A DNA stretch of 64,000 nt from an uncultured Eubacteriales bacterium (GTDB lineage Bacteria; Bacillota; Clostridia; Lachnospirales; Bianqueaceae). Under the pieces are notes generated by a model. That model did not search any database, was not told the DNA's origin, and saw only the letters and a program-made list of their open reading frames with translations. Location of the stretch: the NCBI GenBank assembly GCA_902783575.1, contig CACZRP010000090.1, forward strand, positions 1-64,000, in the 5' to 3' direction. The translations under genes and the position numbers were made by a program. Positions 25,638-32,428 of this stretch are shown here, one piece after another. Within the stretch, counting starts at the first letter, position 1, and each line of letters starts with the position of its first letter.

Positions 25638-26849
25638 TTAATCCAGCAAGCCTTCCAGGTATTCCACCGCATATATGGTATAGATAGAAACCGCTGTCTC
25701 CAGAGCTCCCTCGTCGATATCGAACCGGCAGCTGTGCTGGGCTTCCACGGTATCTGGTTTCTCCGGATTGCCGGAGCCCACATAAACATATACGCCGGGT
25801 ACCTTCAATATATACTCCGCAAAATCATCACCGGTGAGGGATGGCTTGCGGCTGGTAATGACATTATCGCTTCCAAAAATGGAAATCGCCGCCTTCTGCG
25901 CTTCCCGGCTGGCCTGGGGATCATTCAGCAGCGGCGAGGTATAGTCCTCAAATTCGACTTCACAGCTGCCGCCGTAGATTCTGGCCGTGGCCTCAGCCAG
26001 TTCCTTCAGTTCTTTCTTGATTTTCGCCCTCAGCTCCGGCAGCATGACCCGGATAGTTCCTTCCAGCAAAGCCTCCTGAGCCACCACATTGTAGGCCGTT
26101 CCTGCCGTCATTTTCCCGATGCCGATCAGGGCGTTATCCATGGGACTGGTGCGCCGGGTCACCAGCGCCTGGGCTCCCACCACGATCTGGGAAGCGATAT
26201 AGGCTGCATCCACTCCCCTCTCCGGAGTGGAAACATGGGCCCCCAGTCCGTGAACCCGGATGCGGAACATATCCACACTGGCATTGTTGGGTCCTTCCAT
26301 CACCACCACTTTTCCCACCGGAACATTGGATGCGGTGTGAATACCGAAGGTGCGGTCAGCGCCGTCCAGCTTTCCCTCATCCACAATCACTCTTGCTCCG
26401 TATCCGATTTCCTCACCCGGCTGCCAGGTGAACCTTACCGTGCCGCTGAACAGATCCCGGTGAGAAGCCAGAATCCTCGCCACTCCGATGAGAGAAGCGT
26501 TATGGGCATCATGGCCGCAGGCATGCATTTTCCCAGGAGTCAGGCTGTGATAAGGAACATCATTTTCCTGGGTAATGGGCAAAGCGTCGATATCGGCCCG
26601 CAGGACGATGGTCCGCTTCTTCGCTCCCTCCTTCAAGGGCTTTGTTCCCGTAATCTCGGCATAGACGCCGGTGCCGGCGGTGCGCTGATGCTCAATTCCC
26701 AACTTGTCCAGCTCTTCTTCGATTTTCTGCTGGGTCTCGAATTCTTCCTTGGCCAGCTCGGGATGCTGATGAAAGAACCTGCGCAGATTAACTATATATT
26801 CGTGATCTGCTTTCTGTGCCTCATAGAGCACCTGTTCCAGTTTCGTCAT
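25638..26849 (-). CDS. M20 family metal-dependent amidohydrolase
   Basis: The 403-residue protein carries RRFFHQHPELAKEEFET near the N-terminus and the metal-binding motifs LRADIDALP, HACGHDAHNA and QPGEEIGYGA, typical of the M20D amidohydrolases (hippuricase, IAA-amino acid hydrolase and N-acetyl-diaminopimelate deacetylase relatives). It should remove acyl groups from N-acyl amino acids in the cytoplasm. ATG 26849 has GAGGAA upstream and is preferred over an upstream in-frame start that precedes the promoter. The promoter TTGACA-17-TATAGT lies at 26880-26908. Confidence 0.88.
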   Translation of the reverse strand: MTKLEQVLYEAQKADHEYIVNLRRFFHQHPELAKEEFETQQKIEEELDKLGIEHQRTAGTGVYAEITGTKPLKEGAKKRTIVLRADIDALPITQENDVPYHSLTPGKMHACGHDAHNASLIGVARILASHRDLFSGTVRFTWQPGEEIGYGARVIVDEGKLDGADRTFGIHTASNVPVGKVVVMEGPNNASVDMFRIRVHGLGAHVSTPERGVDAAYIASQIVVGAQALVTRRTSPMDNALIGIGKMTAGTAYNVVAQEALLEGTIRVMLPELRAKIKKELKELAEATARIYGGSCEVEFEDYTSPLLNDPQASREAQKAAISIFGSDNVITSRKPSLTGDDFAEYILKVPGVYVYVGSGNPEKPDTVEAQHSCRFDIDEGALETAVSIYTIYAVEYLEGLLD

Positions 26850-26879
26850 GGGATTCCTCTTTCCGGGTATACTGGTGGT

Positions 26880-26908
26880 ACTATAACACTCGCATTTTTG
26901 CTTGTCAA
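26880..26908 (-). promoter_or_regulatory. Promoter for the M20 amidohydrolase gene
   Basis: TTGACA (26908-26903) and TATAGT (26885-26880) on the minus strand are 17 bp apart. Confidence 0.75.
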
Positions 26909-26921
26909 GCAAGGACCCTGG

Positions 26922-26989
26922 GCCGCGGTGCCTGATGCTTTTCCCTTGTTGGGCATGGGCCTCTTGCCGCGGTGCCTGATGCTTTTCCC
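26922..26989. repeat. Two 24-bp direct repeats
   Basis: The same 24 bases, built on GCCGCGGTGCCTGATGC and TTTTCCC, occur at 26922-26945 and 26966-26989, with a degenerate third trace near 27010. They are GC-rich and lie between divergent genes; no function is apparent. Confidence 0.6.
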
Positions 26990-27052
26990 CCGTCAGGCAG
27001 TCGCCACGGGCCGCGGCGCTCAGCAGTTTTTCCTCGGTTTCTCAGATGTTCC

Positions 27053-27081
27053 TTGTTTTTTCCCGGCAAATCAGGTATGAT
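27053..27081 (+). promoter_or_regulatory. Promoter for the small lysine-rich gene
   Basis: TTGTTT (27053-27058) and TATGAT (27076-27081) are 17 bp apart. Confidence 0.6.
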
Positions 27082-27135
27082 AGTGACAAAGCAGGACTTC
27101 GTCATACTGATCATCCTTCAAGAAAGGCGCAACCC

Positions 27136-27564
27136 ATGAGCAGGAATACCAAAAAGGAAAAAGTGAAAAAAGAATCCCTGAAAAACCGGGTTCTCACCCG
27201 CATGAAAGAACCCATCAACAAGCAGCTGGATGAATATCTTGAGCGGGGCGATTCCCTGACCAAGGGGGATCTGGTGCGTTTTGCCAAAGGAATGATCAAA
27301 AAAGAAATCGATCAGAAGGTGCCGGCTCCCCTCAAGAAAACCGCCGATCCCACTGGGCTGAAGGGGCCCCTCTCCCGCTCCTCGGGCATCGGCAGCACCG
27401 GCGCCGGAGCCAAAAAGCTCACAAGAGCGGAAAAGAAAACCCAGCGAAAAGCCCGCAAAGCCAAAAAGAAGCAGGCCAAGCGCCGCGACCACGCCATGGG
27501 ACTGGCTGCCTTCGCCCTGGCCCTGGTCGTGGGCGTGGTTTACAAGCTTACCAGCAAGTTTTAA
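27136..27564 (+). CDS. Small lysine-rich protein with C-terminal membrane anchor
   Basis: The 142-residue protein has a very basic N-terminal two thirds (many K, R and E residues, e.g. MSRNTKKEKVKKESLKN and KKTQRKARKAKKKQAKRR) and a single C-terminal hydrophobic segment at about 120-138. No family is recognised. The topology suggests a cytoplasmic basic domain tethered to the membrane, possibly touching acidic phospholipid, RNA or DNA, but that is a guess. ATG 27136 has AGAAAGG upstream, and the promoter at 27053-27081 supports expression. It borders the hairpin array at 27595. Confidence 0.65.
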   Translation: MSRNTKKEKVKKESLKNRVLTRMKEPINKQLDEYLERGDSLTKGDLVRFAKGMIKKEIDQKVPAPLKKTADPTGLKGPLSRSSGIGSTGAGAKKLTRAEKKTQRKARKAKKKQAKRRDHAMGLAAFALALVVGVVYKLTSKF

Positions 27565-27594
27565 CCCCTGTTTCTGCCTTCCATTGTCCTCAAC

Positions 27595-27955
27595 GAGTTT
27601 CACATCTTCTGGCTATTCGCTGGGTTTTGTGAAACTCTTGTTTTTTGTTGTCACAAAACCCTGTATTTCAGCCTCATGTGTGAAAATCGGTCTGTCACAA
27701 AACCCGGCCCTCAGACCCGATCTGTGACAATCAGCCAGACGAGTTTCACAAAAAGCCATCCGGCTGCTTCTCAGTGACAAAAATAAAGGGCAAAACAGCG
27801 ATATTTAACGAAATAGCCTTATTTTTGTCACAGGAGAAGATCATCCGCCTCTCCTGTGACAGCATTCTGTCACAGGAAGACCAGACTGTTCATATATGTG
27901 AAACAAAATTGCTTTTTTGTCACTGGAGCATGAGTATTCACTCAATTTGTGATAA
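27595..27955. repeat. Array of 36-37 nt inverted-repeat units with TGTCACA/TGTGACA arms
   Basis: At least four clear units occur: 27598-27634 (TTTCACA/TGTGAAA), 27693-27729, 27826-27861 and 27868-27903 (TGTCACA with TGTGACA or TGTGAAA), plus degenerate ones at 27648-27684, 27744-27780 and 27918-27954. Some stems extend beyond the basic arms, as in the 13-bp stem GTGACAAAAATAA at 774-786 and 819-831 of this 27-kb stretch. There is no coding gene here. The architecture matches the arrays at 50161-50876. Confidence 0.75.
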
Positions 27956-28087
27956 TCAAGAATTCCAAAGAATCATTTCACCTTATGACGTCACCGGCAG
28001 TACTTGGACGCCAGGCCAAAACCCACGAAAAAGTAGACCACTGAAAAAGGGAATCCAGGTGGAAAAAGCCGACCTCGGCAGAAGTAT

Positions 28088-28263
28088 CCTTTGCTTGGCT
28101 TAATTATATAATGCCACAAGTCTTCCGCCTGTCAAGGCTTCATTCACTTCGTGAAGCAAAGCGAAGCTTCGAATTGCTTCACGAAGTGAATGAACCGCAA
28201 TGCGGCTGCGCCTTGACAGAGCAGGAAGATCTTGTGGCAAAGGTTCATTAAGCCAAGCAAAGG
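28088..28263. repeat. 176-bp interrupted palindrome
   Basis: Outer arms 28088-28104 and 28247-28263 are perfect 17-bp complements. Inner arms TGCCACAAG / CTTGTGGCA and CTGTCAAGGC / GCCTTGACAG follow, and the centre (about 28139-28194) pairs over 21 bp (TTCATTCACTTCGTGAAG and complement). The whole could fold into one long hairpin, or be a small inverted-repeat mobile element without a gene. Confidence 0.8.
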
Positions 28264-28364
28264 ATTTATAGGTTTCTTTGAAACCTGTTTTCACAAAATA
28301 TACCTGACAAATATTCAGCAATATAGCGAGATTGTTATTTTATTATTGCTCACTAAGGTCTTCC

Positions 28365-29162
28365 TCAGGATCCAAAATGAAATTGAAGAAGTGTATCCAG
28401 ATAGGCAAAGTTCAAAGGCTGAGAATCTGTTTCAAAAGTCAAAATTAGGTTACGGGAAGGAATAATGCCCTTCAGCCCATATGCAGCGATTTTCTTCGCC
28501 GCATCCCGGGCATATCTGGGATTATCCATCATCCCCAGATGCTCCAGAAAACTCTCAGAGTTGTCATGGATATCCAGTAAAGTAAAATCCGGGTAGATCA
28601 CACTTCCACTTAAGTCCAGGGGATATTCATACAAAAATGGAATATTCCTGTTCAACAGTACCGAGACAATTCCTGCTTCAGATTTAGATCTGACCATCAA
28701 GCCATTGACTGCCCGGATCCTTCTTTCTTCCTGAAAAGGTGCCATGGATGAATATGGTCTGGACAGCCAGTATTCAGTGTACTGACTGAGTTCAGGAATC
28801 TGATTCATCAGAAGAGGCTTGATTAAGGGATTGGACAGAACTTTTTGCGCTTCCGATGAAGTCTTTTCGCCATTTTTAGAACCATGGATCTTCATAAGCA
28901 TTTCAATTCCTTTGAGATTTCTTTGCTCATCCTCAAGCCTGGCTGTCAGATACACTTTCATGGCAAGCTGTTTAGCAAGCTCCTCACTCTCCTTAGAGAG
29001 ATAGACCCGTTTTCCTTGATCATATTGGACGTACCATCTAACATGCTGGCCATTTTTGTACACCATCAACTTACCCGGCGGTAAGACAGCAATTTGCTTT
29101 TTCAGTTCTCTAATAGTAGTTTGCAAGCTTTCCCGTTCATCATTAAGTGAATTGTATGTCAT
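28365..29162 (-). CDS. Protein of unknown function with PD-(D/E)XK nuclease-like core
   Basis: The 265-residue protein has an N-terminal coiled-coil stretch (about 5-28), a GKLMVYKNGQHVRWYVQ segment, then a core VRSKSEAGIVSVLLNRNIPFLYEYPLDL, VIYPDFTLLD and SFLEHLGMM ending in NLILTFET. The order Glu, YPDF Asp, Glu-His resembles the PD-(D/E)XK endonuclease fold, in which the acidic residues bind metal. Similar hypothetical proteins recur in Lachnospiraceae, to my knowledge without an assigned role. Its DNA is more AT-rich than the flanks, and it lies beside the hairpin array and the long palindrome, so transfer is likely. The ATG at 29162 has a strong AGGAGG site. Confidence 0.65.
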   Translation of the reverse strand: MTYNSLNDERESLQTTIRELKKQIAVLPPGKLMVYKNGQHVRWYVQYDQGKRVYLSKESEELAKQLAMKVYLTARLEDEQRNLKGIEMLMKIHGSKNGEKTSSEAQKVLSNPLIKPLLMNQIPELSQYTEYWLSRPYSSMAPFQEERRIRAVNGLMVRSKSEAGIVSVLLNRNIPFLYEYPLDLSGSVIYPDFTLLDIHDNSESFLEHLGMMDNPRYARDAAKKIAAYGLKGIIPSRNLILTFETDSQPLNFAYLDTLLQFHFGS

Positions 29163-29263
29163 CGATGACCTCCTGATTTTTTGATATTTTCACTATACCA
29201 TGCCTGTCAATAGTCAAACTTGTTAACTATTTGAAAAAGATAACCCAGCCTGCATATTTCAAC

Positions 29264-29315
29264 ACAAAAAACCGGTTTTGGATCAAATATATTGACCAAA
29301 ACCGGTTTTATTTAA
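29264..29315. terminator. Bidirectional terminator
   Basis: A near-perfect stem based on AAAACCGGTTTTGG and its complement CCAAAACCGGTTTT has T-rich ends on both strands. It ends the G3E GTPase operon. Confidence 0.85.
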
Positions 29316-29361
29316 CAAAATATTTACAAATCGCGAACAGCGGCAGCCGCTGCTTCCTTCA

Positions 29362-30321
29362 TCAGAAGAAGGTGGCGACCTCCTGCTCGGGAGCGGCGCA
29401 GCGCTGAATGCTGACCACGTTCAGGATCGGACCCTTGCGGCCATAGAGCTTGTGGAACTTGAAGTCGATTTTCAGTACGGCTTCATACCAGCTCTGGGTT
29501 TCCAGGGAAAGATCCTTCTTGCCGATGCCCACCAGGGAGCAATACTGGATATCCTGGACGCAGCAGGTCATAATCTGCCGGCCGAAAGCGAAAACGCCGG
29601 GCTCGAAGCGGGGATTCTTCACCACAACGCCTTTCATCTGAACCGTCTTGCCGATCCACTTCTTGGGCTCTTCGGTGATATCCCTGTACCAGAGAGCAAA
29701 GTCTTCGTCCTTGACTTCCACAATATCCGCATCCATGTTGAAGGGCAGCGGATCCTCGATCATGTCCTCTTCCACATTGCCATCGGTATATTCGTAGACA
29801 ATCTGCGCCCGACGGGAAGAACCGCGGACAATCTTATGGAAGGCCATCTTGTCCATATCCGCCGTGAAGCGGCTGAACACCACCATCTCGGCGCTCTGGA
29901 GCTTATCCACCACCAGGGAACGCATATTGGCGTTGTAGGTCAGGAACGTGGTGGAATCCACCAGGAAGAACTCCTGGTAGACAGCCCAGTCGTCAGGCAT
30001 GTTCTGATAAAGGGAATTCAGCTGCCACATGCCGTTAAACTCTACGATGACCTGCTTGCAGTTGTTTTTCTTCAGCAGATAGGTCAGGATTTTCTCGGAA
30101 AGATCGATCTCCTGCTCCACCAGCTCCACAAAAACATTCTGCTTTTCCAGTTCCTTGGCATCGTACTCTTCTTCACCCTCTTCGCACACCAGAAGCAGTG
30201 TCCGTTCCGCGGAGCGGAAGGCGGGATCCGTCAGAGCCACCTGTTTGATGAAACGGGTCTTGCCCGCTTCCAAAAAGCCGGTAAACAGGAATACCGGTAC
30301 ATCCTGCTGTTGCTGGGACAT
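29362..30321 (-). CDS. G3E family GTPase with C-terminal DUF1980-like domain
   Basis: The 319-residue protein has Walker A GFLEAGKTRFI at about 15-25, VEFNGMW in the G3-like region, and lacks the CxCC metal motif of ordinary COG0523 proteins. Residues about 215-319 (VQMKGVVVKNPRFEPGVFAFGRQIMTCCVQD) match the OB-like domain of DUF1980/TIGR03943 proteins, which are linked to metal or membrane permeases. It is encoded 34 bp downstream of the His-rich G3E GTPase gene and clearly co-transcribed, so the two probably work as a pair in metal handling. The exact function is unknown. Confidence 0.75.
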   Translation of the reverse strand: MSQQQQDVPVFLFTGFLEAGKTRFIKQVALTDPAFRSAERTLLLVCEEGEEEYDAKELEKQNVFVELVEQEIDLSEKILTYLLKKNNCKQVIVEFNGMWQLNSLYQNMPDDWAVYQEFFLVDSTTFLTYNANMRSLVVDKLQSAEMVVFSRFTADMDKMAFHKIVRGSSRRAQIVYEYTDGNVEEDMIEDPLPFNMDADIVEVKDEDFALWYRDITEEPKKWIGKTVQMKGVVVKNPRFEPGVFAFGRQIMTCCVQDIQYCSLVGIGKKDLSLETQSWYEAVLKIDFKFHKLYGRKGPILNVVSIQRCAAPEQEVATFF

Positions 30322-30355
30322 TCGTTATCTCCTTTTTCGAATCAACGGGACGGGA

Positions 30356-31519
30356 TCAGGCAAAAAGCTGCTCAATGGCTTCTTCCTTAAGCTGGGAACC
30401 GATCACGCAAAGGCGGCCGGTGACAATGGCGCTGCCCAGACGGACATTGGTCTCGCCCGGAACATAGTCAAAGTGAATCCAGCTTCCATCCTCGGCCTGA
30501 ACAATACCCTTGGCGCGAAGAACGATACCGTAGGTCTCAGCGTCATCCAGGGCTTCCAGGGCATGCTCAATCTTGGCAACGGTGAATTTATGGCTGGTCT
30601 CTTTGCCCCAGCTCTCAAAGATCTCATCGGCGTCGTGGCCATGATGATGGTGATGATGCTCATGCTCATGCTCATGCTCATGCTCGTGATCGTGATCGTG
30701 GTCGTGGTCGTGCTCATGATCATGTTCATGCTCGTGATCGTGATCGTGGTCGTGGTCATGCTCGTGCTCATGATCATGTTCATGCTCATGTTCGTGCTCG
30801 TGGTCATGATCCTCATGATCGTGATCGTGGTGATGATGGTGATGCAGCTTTTCGTGCTCCTCAGCGGCGATCTCGTTCAGGCGGGCGGTCTCATCGGCCA
30901 GGGCCTTCAGTTCCTCGGTCAGAGTGCTCTTGTGCTCCATGGCTTCCAGAATCTGAGCGCCGGTCAGCTGATCCCAGGGAGTGGTAATAATGGTAGCAAT
31001 CTGGTTCTGCTCCTTCAGCAGGGCCACGCAGGCATCCAGCTTTTCCTGGGAAATTCCGTCGGTACGGGACAGGATAATGGAGTTGGCATGTCCGATCTGG
31101 TCGTTGTAGAACTCACCGAAGTTCTTGGCATACATTTTGCACTTGTTGGCATCGGCCACGGTGGTGAAGCTGTTCAGTTCAACGCCGTCAATACCCAGAT
31201 TCTGTACGGCACGGATAACGTCAGAAAGCTTGCCCACACCGGAGGGCTCGATCAGGATACGGTCCGGAGAGAACTGAGCCATCACCTTCTTCAGGGCTTC
31301 GCCGAAGTCACCCACCAGAGAGCAGCAGATGCAGCCCTGGCTCATTTCAGTGATCTCAACGCCGGAATCCTGCAGGAAGCCGCCGTCAATGGCAATCTCG
31401 CCGAACTCATTCTCAATGAGCACCAGCTTCTCACCCTGGAAAGCCTCCGCAATCAGTTTCTTAATCAGTGTAGTCTTTCCGGCACCCAGAAATCCGGAGA
31501 AAATATCAATCTTAGTCAT
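30356..31519 (-). CDS. COG0523/CobW-like metallochaperone GTPase with long His/Asp/Glu tract
   Basis: The 387-residue protein has Walker A GFLGAGKTTLIKKL at 10-23, the CxCC metal site in GCICCSLVGD at about 65-74 and the GTPase base-recognition region. Between about 220 and 295 runs a tract of HDHDHEHEH type repeats flanked by polyhistidine, followed by the CobW C-terminal domain. This tract should hold many Zn or Ni ions. COG0523 GTPases deliver zinc, nickel or cobalt to client enzymes. The operon has its own promoter with an inverted repeat just upstream (31600-31619). Whether zinc starvation or nickel controls it cannot be read here. Confidence 0.85.
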   Translation of the reverse strand: MTKIDIFSGFLGAGKTTLIKKLIAEAFQGEKLVLIENEFGEIAIDGGFLQDSGVEITEMSQGCICCSLVGDFGEALKKVMAQFSPDRILIEPSGVGKLSDVIRAVQNLGIDGVELNSFTTVADANKCKMYAKNFGEFYNDQIGHANSIILSRTDGISQEKLDACVALLKEQNQIATIITTPWDQLTGAQILEAMEHKSTLTEELKALADETARLNEIAAEEHEKLHHHHHHDHDHEDHDHEHEHEHEHDHEHEHDHDHDHDHEHEHDHEHDHDHDHDHEHEHEHEHEHHHHHHGHDADEIFESWGKETSHKFTVAKIEHALEALDDAETYGIVLRAKGIVQAEDGSWIHFDYVPGETNVRLGSAIVTGRLCVIGSQLKEEAIEQLFA

Positions 31520-31567
31520 CAGTTATATTCCTTGCCTTTCTAATAATATTCAAAATTCCAAATAAGT

Positions 31568-31619
31568 ATTGTACCTCTTTTTTTCATCAAATGCAATAGG
31601 TAAACGCTAATTAGTTTAC
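31568..31619 (-). promoter_or_regulatory. Promoter of the G3E operon with upstream inverted repeat
   Basis: TTGCAT (31596-31591) and TACAAT (31573-31568) on the minus strand are 17 bp apart. Immediately upstream, GTAAAC (31600-31605) and GTTTAC (31614-31619) form an inverted repeat with an 8-bp spacer, a possible metal-regulator site shared with msrA. Confidence 0.6.
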
Positions 31620-31645
31620 ATAGAAACTATATTTCCGCTTTCCAC

Positions 31646-31674
31646 TTGTCAAAAGGCAGCGGGCCTGCTATGAT
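31646..31674 (+). promoter_or_regulatory. Promoter for msrA
   Basis: TTGTCA (31646-31651) and TATGAT (31669-31674) are 17 bp apart. Confidence 0.7.
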
Positions 31675-31703
31675 ACAAAATCATACACAAAACGAGGTAC
31701 CCT

Positions 31704-32255
31704 ATGTCATCTGATCATCAATCTTCTAATACCCTTCGAAAGATCTTCCTGGCCGGCGGATGCTTCTGGGGCGTTCAGCAGTATATGGCAGGAATCCGGG
31801 GCGTTGCCGCCACCGAGGTGGGCTATGCCAATGGCGATCCTTCCATCGAAAACCCTTCCTATGAAGCGGTCCGCTATGAAAACACCGGCCATACCGAAGC
31901 AGTCCGCATTGATTATGATCCGGCCCTCTGCCCTCTGAAGGCTCTGCTTAGGCTGTTCTACGAGATCATCGATCCCACCGAGGTGGACCGTCAGGGCCAC
32001 GATATCGGCCACAACTACCGCACCGGCGTCTACTATACCGACCAGGCCGATCTCCCTGTCATTACCGAAACCGTCCGGGAGCTGGCGGGCAAATACGAGA
32101 AACCCCTGGCCATGGAGGTTCTTCCCCTGGCCAATTTCTGGACCGCGGAGGAATATCATCAGGACTACCTGGAGAAAAACCCCACCGGCTACTGCCATGT
32201 TCCCTTAGCCAAAATCCGCTGGGTCAAGACCGTCGACCCGATGGACTTCGCCTGA
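31704..32255 (+). CDS. msrA: Peptide methionine-S-sulfoxide reductase MsrA
   Basis: This 183-residue protein has the GCFWG catalytic motif (AGGCFWGVQQY at about 16-26) whose cysteine attacks the sulfoxide. VGYANGD, YE(A)V and HTEAVRIDYDP are further family motifs. It repairs oxidised methionine in proteins using thioredoxin. No fused MsrB domain is present and no msrB lies nearby. It has its own promoter and is divergent from the G3E operon. Confidence 0.95.
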   Translation: MSSDHQSSNTLRKIFLAGGCFWGVQQYMAGIRGVAATEVGYANGDPSIENPSYEAVRYENTGHTEAVRIDYDPALCPLKALLRLFYEIIDPTEVDRQGHDIGHNYRTGVYYTDQADLPVITETVRELAGKYEKPLAMEVLPLANFWTAEEYHQDYLEKNPTGYCHVPLAKIRWVKTVDPMDFA

Positions 32256-32277
32256 GGCAGGGCCGGCCTTCGCCCGG

Positions 32278-32355
32278 CACGGTCGCCCGGCACAACGGCC
32301 CGACGAAGTCGCCCGACACGGTCGCCCGGCACAACGGCCAGACGAAGTCGCCCGG
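32278..32355. repeat. Two tandem 39-bp repeats downstream of msrA
   Basis: 32278-32316 and 32317-32355 are head-to-tail copies of a GC-rich 39-mer (built on CACGGTCGCCCGGCACAACG and ACGAAGTCGCCCG) with only two differences; partial copies flank them. The stretch is non-coding. Confidence 0.75.
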
Positions 32356-32382
32356 CCCTGCCGGTTGCATCAAACAAAACGA

Positions 32383-32427
32383 AAAAAAGCTGCAGCAGGA
32401 ATGCTTCATTCCTCTGCAGCTTTTGTA
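32383..32427. terminator. Bidirectional terminator between msrA and the acyl-CoA ligase operon
   Basis: GCTGCAG-C-AGGAATG pairs with CATTCCT-CTGCAGC, with A-rich left and T-rich right flanks. Confidence 0.8.
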
Positions 32428-32428
32428 T

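Noticed and set aside
27774-28103. 109-codon plus-strand frame in the hairpin array
   Set aside because: It runs through the repeat units, lacks a ribosome-binding site and has no recognisable domain.
28100-28321. 73-codon minus-strand frame in the 176-bp palindrome
   Set aside because: Its sequence is produced by the palindrome arms and no translation signal precedes it.
29362-31519. Cobalamin biosynthesis function for the CobW-like genes
   Set aside because: No other cobalamin synthesis gene is near, and COG0523 proteins more often serve zinc or nickel. The His-rich tract fits metal handling.
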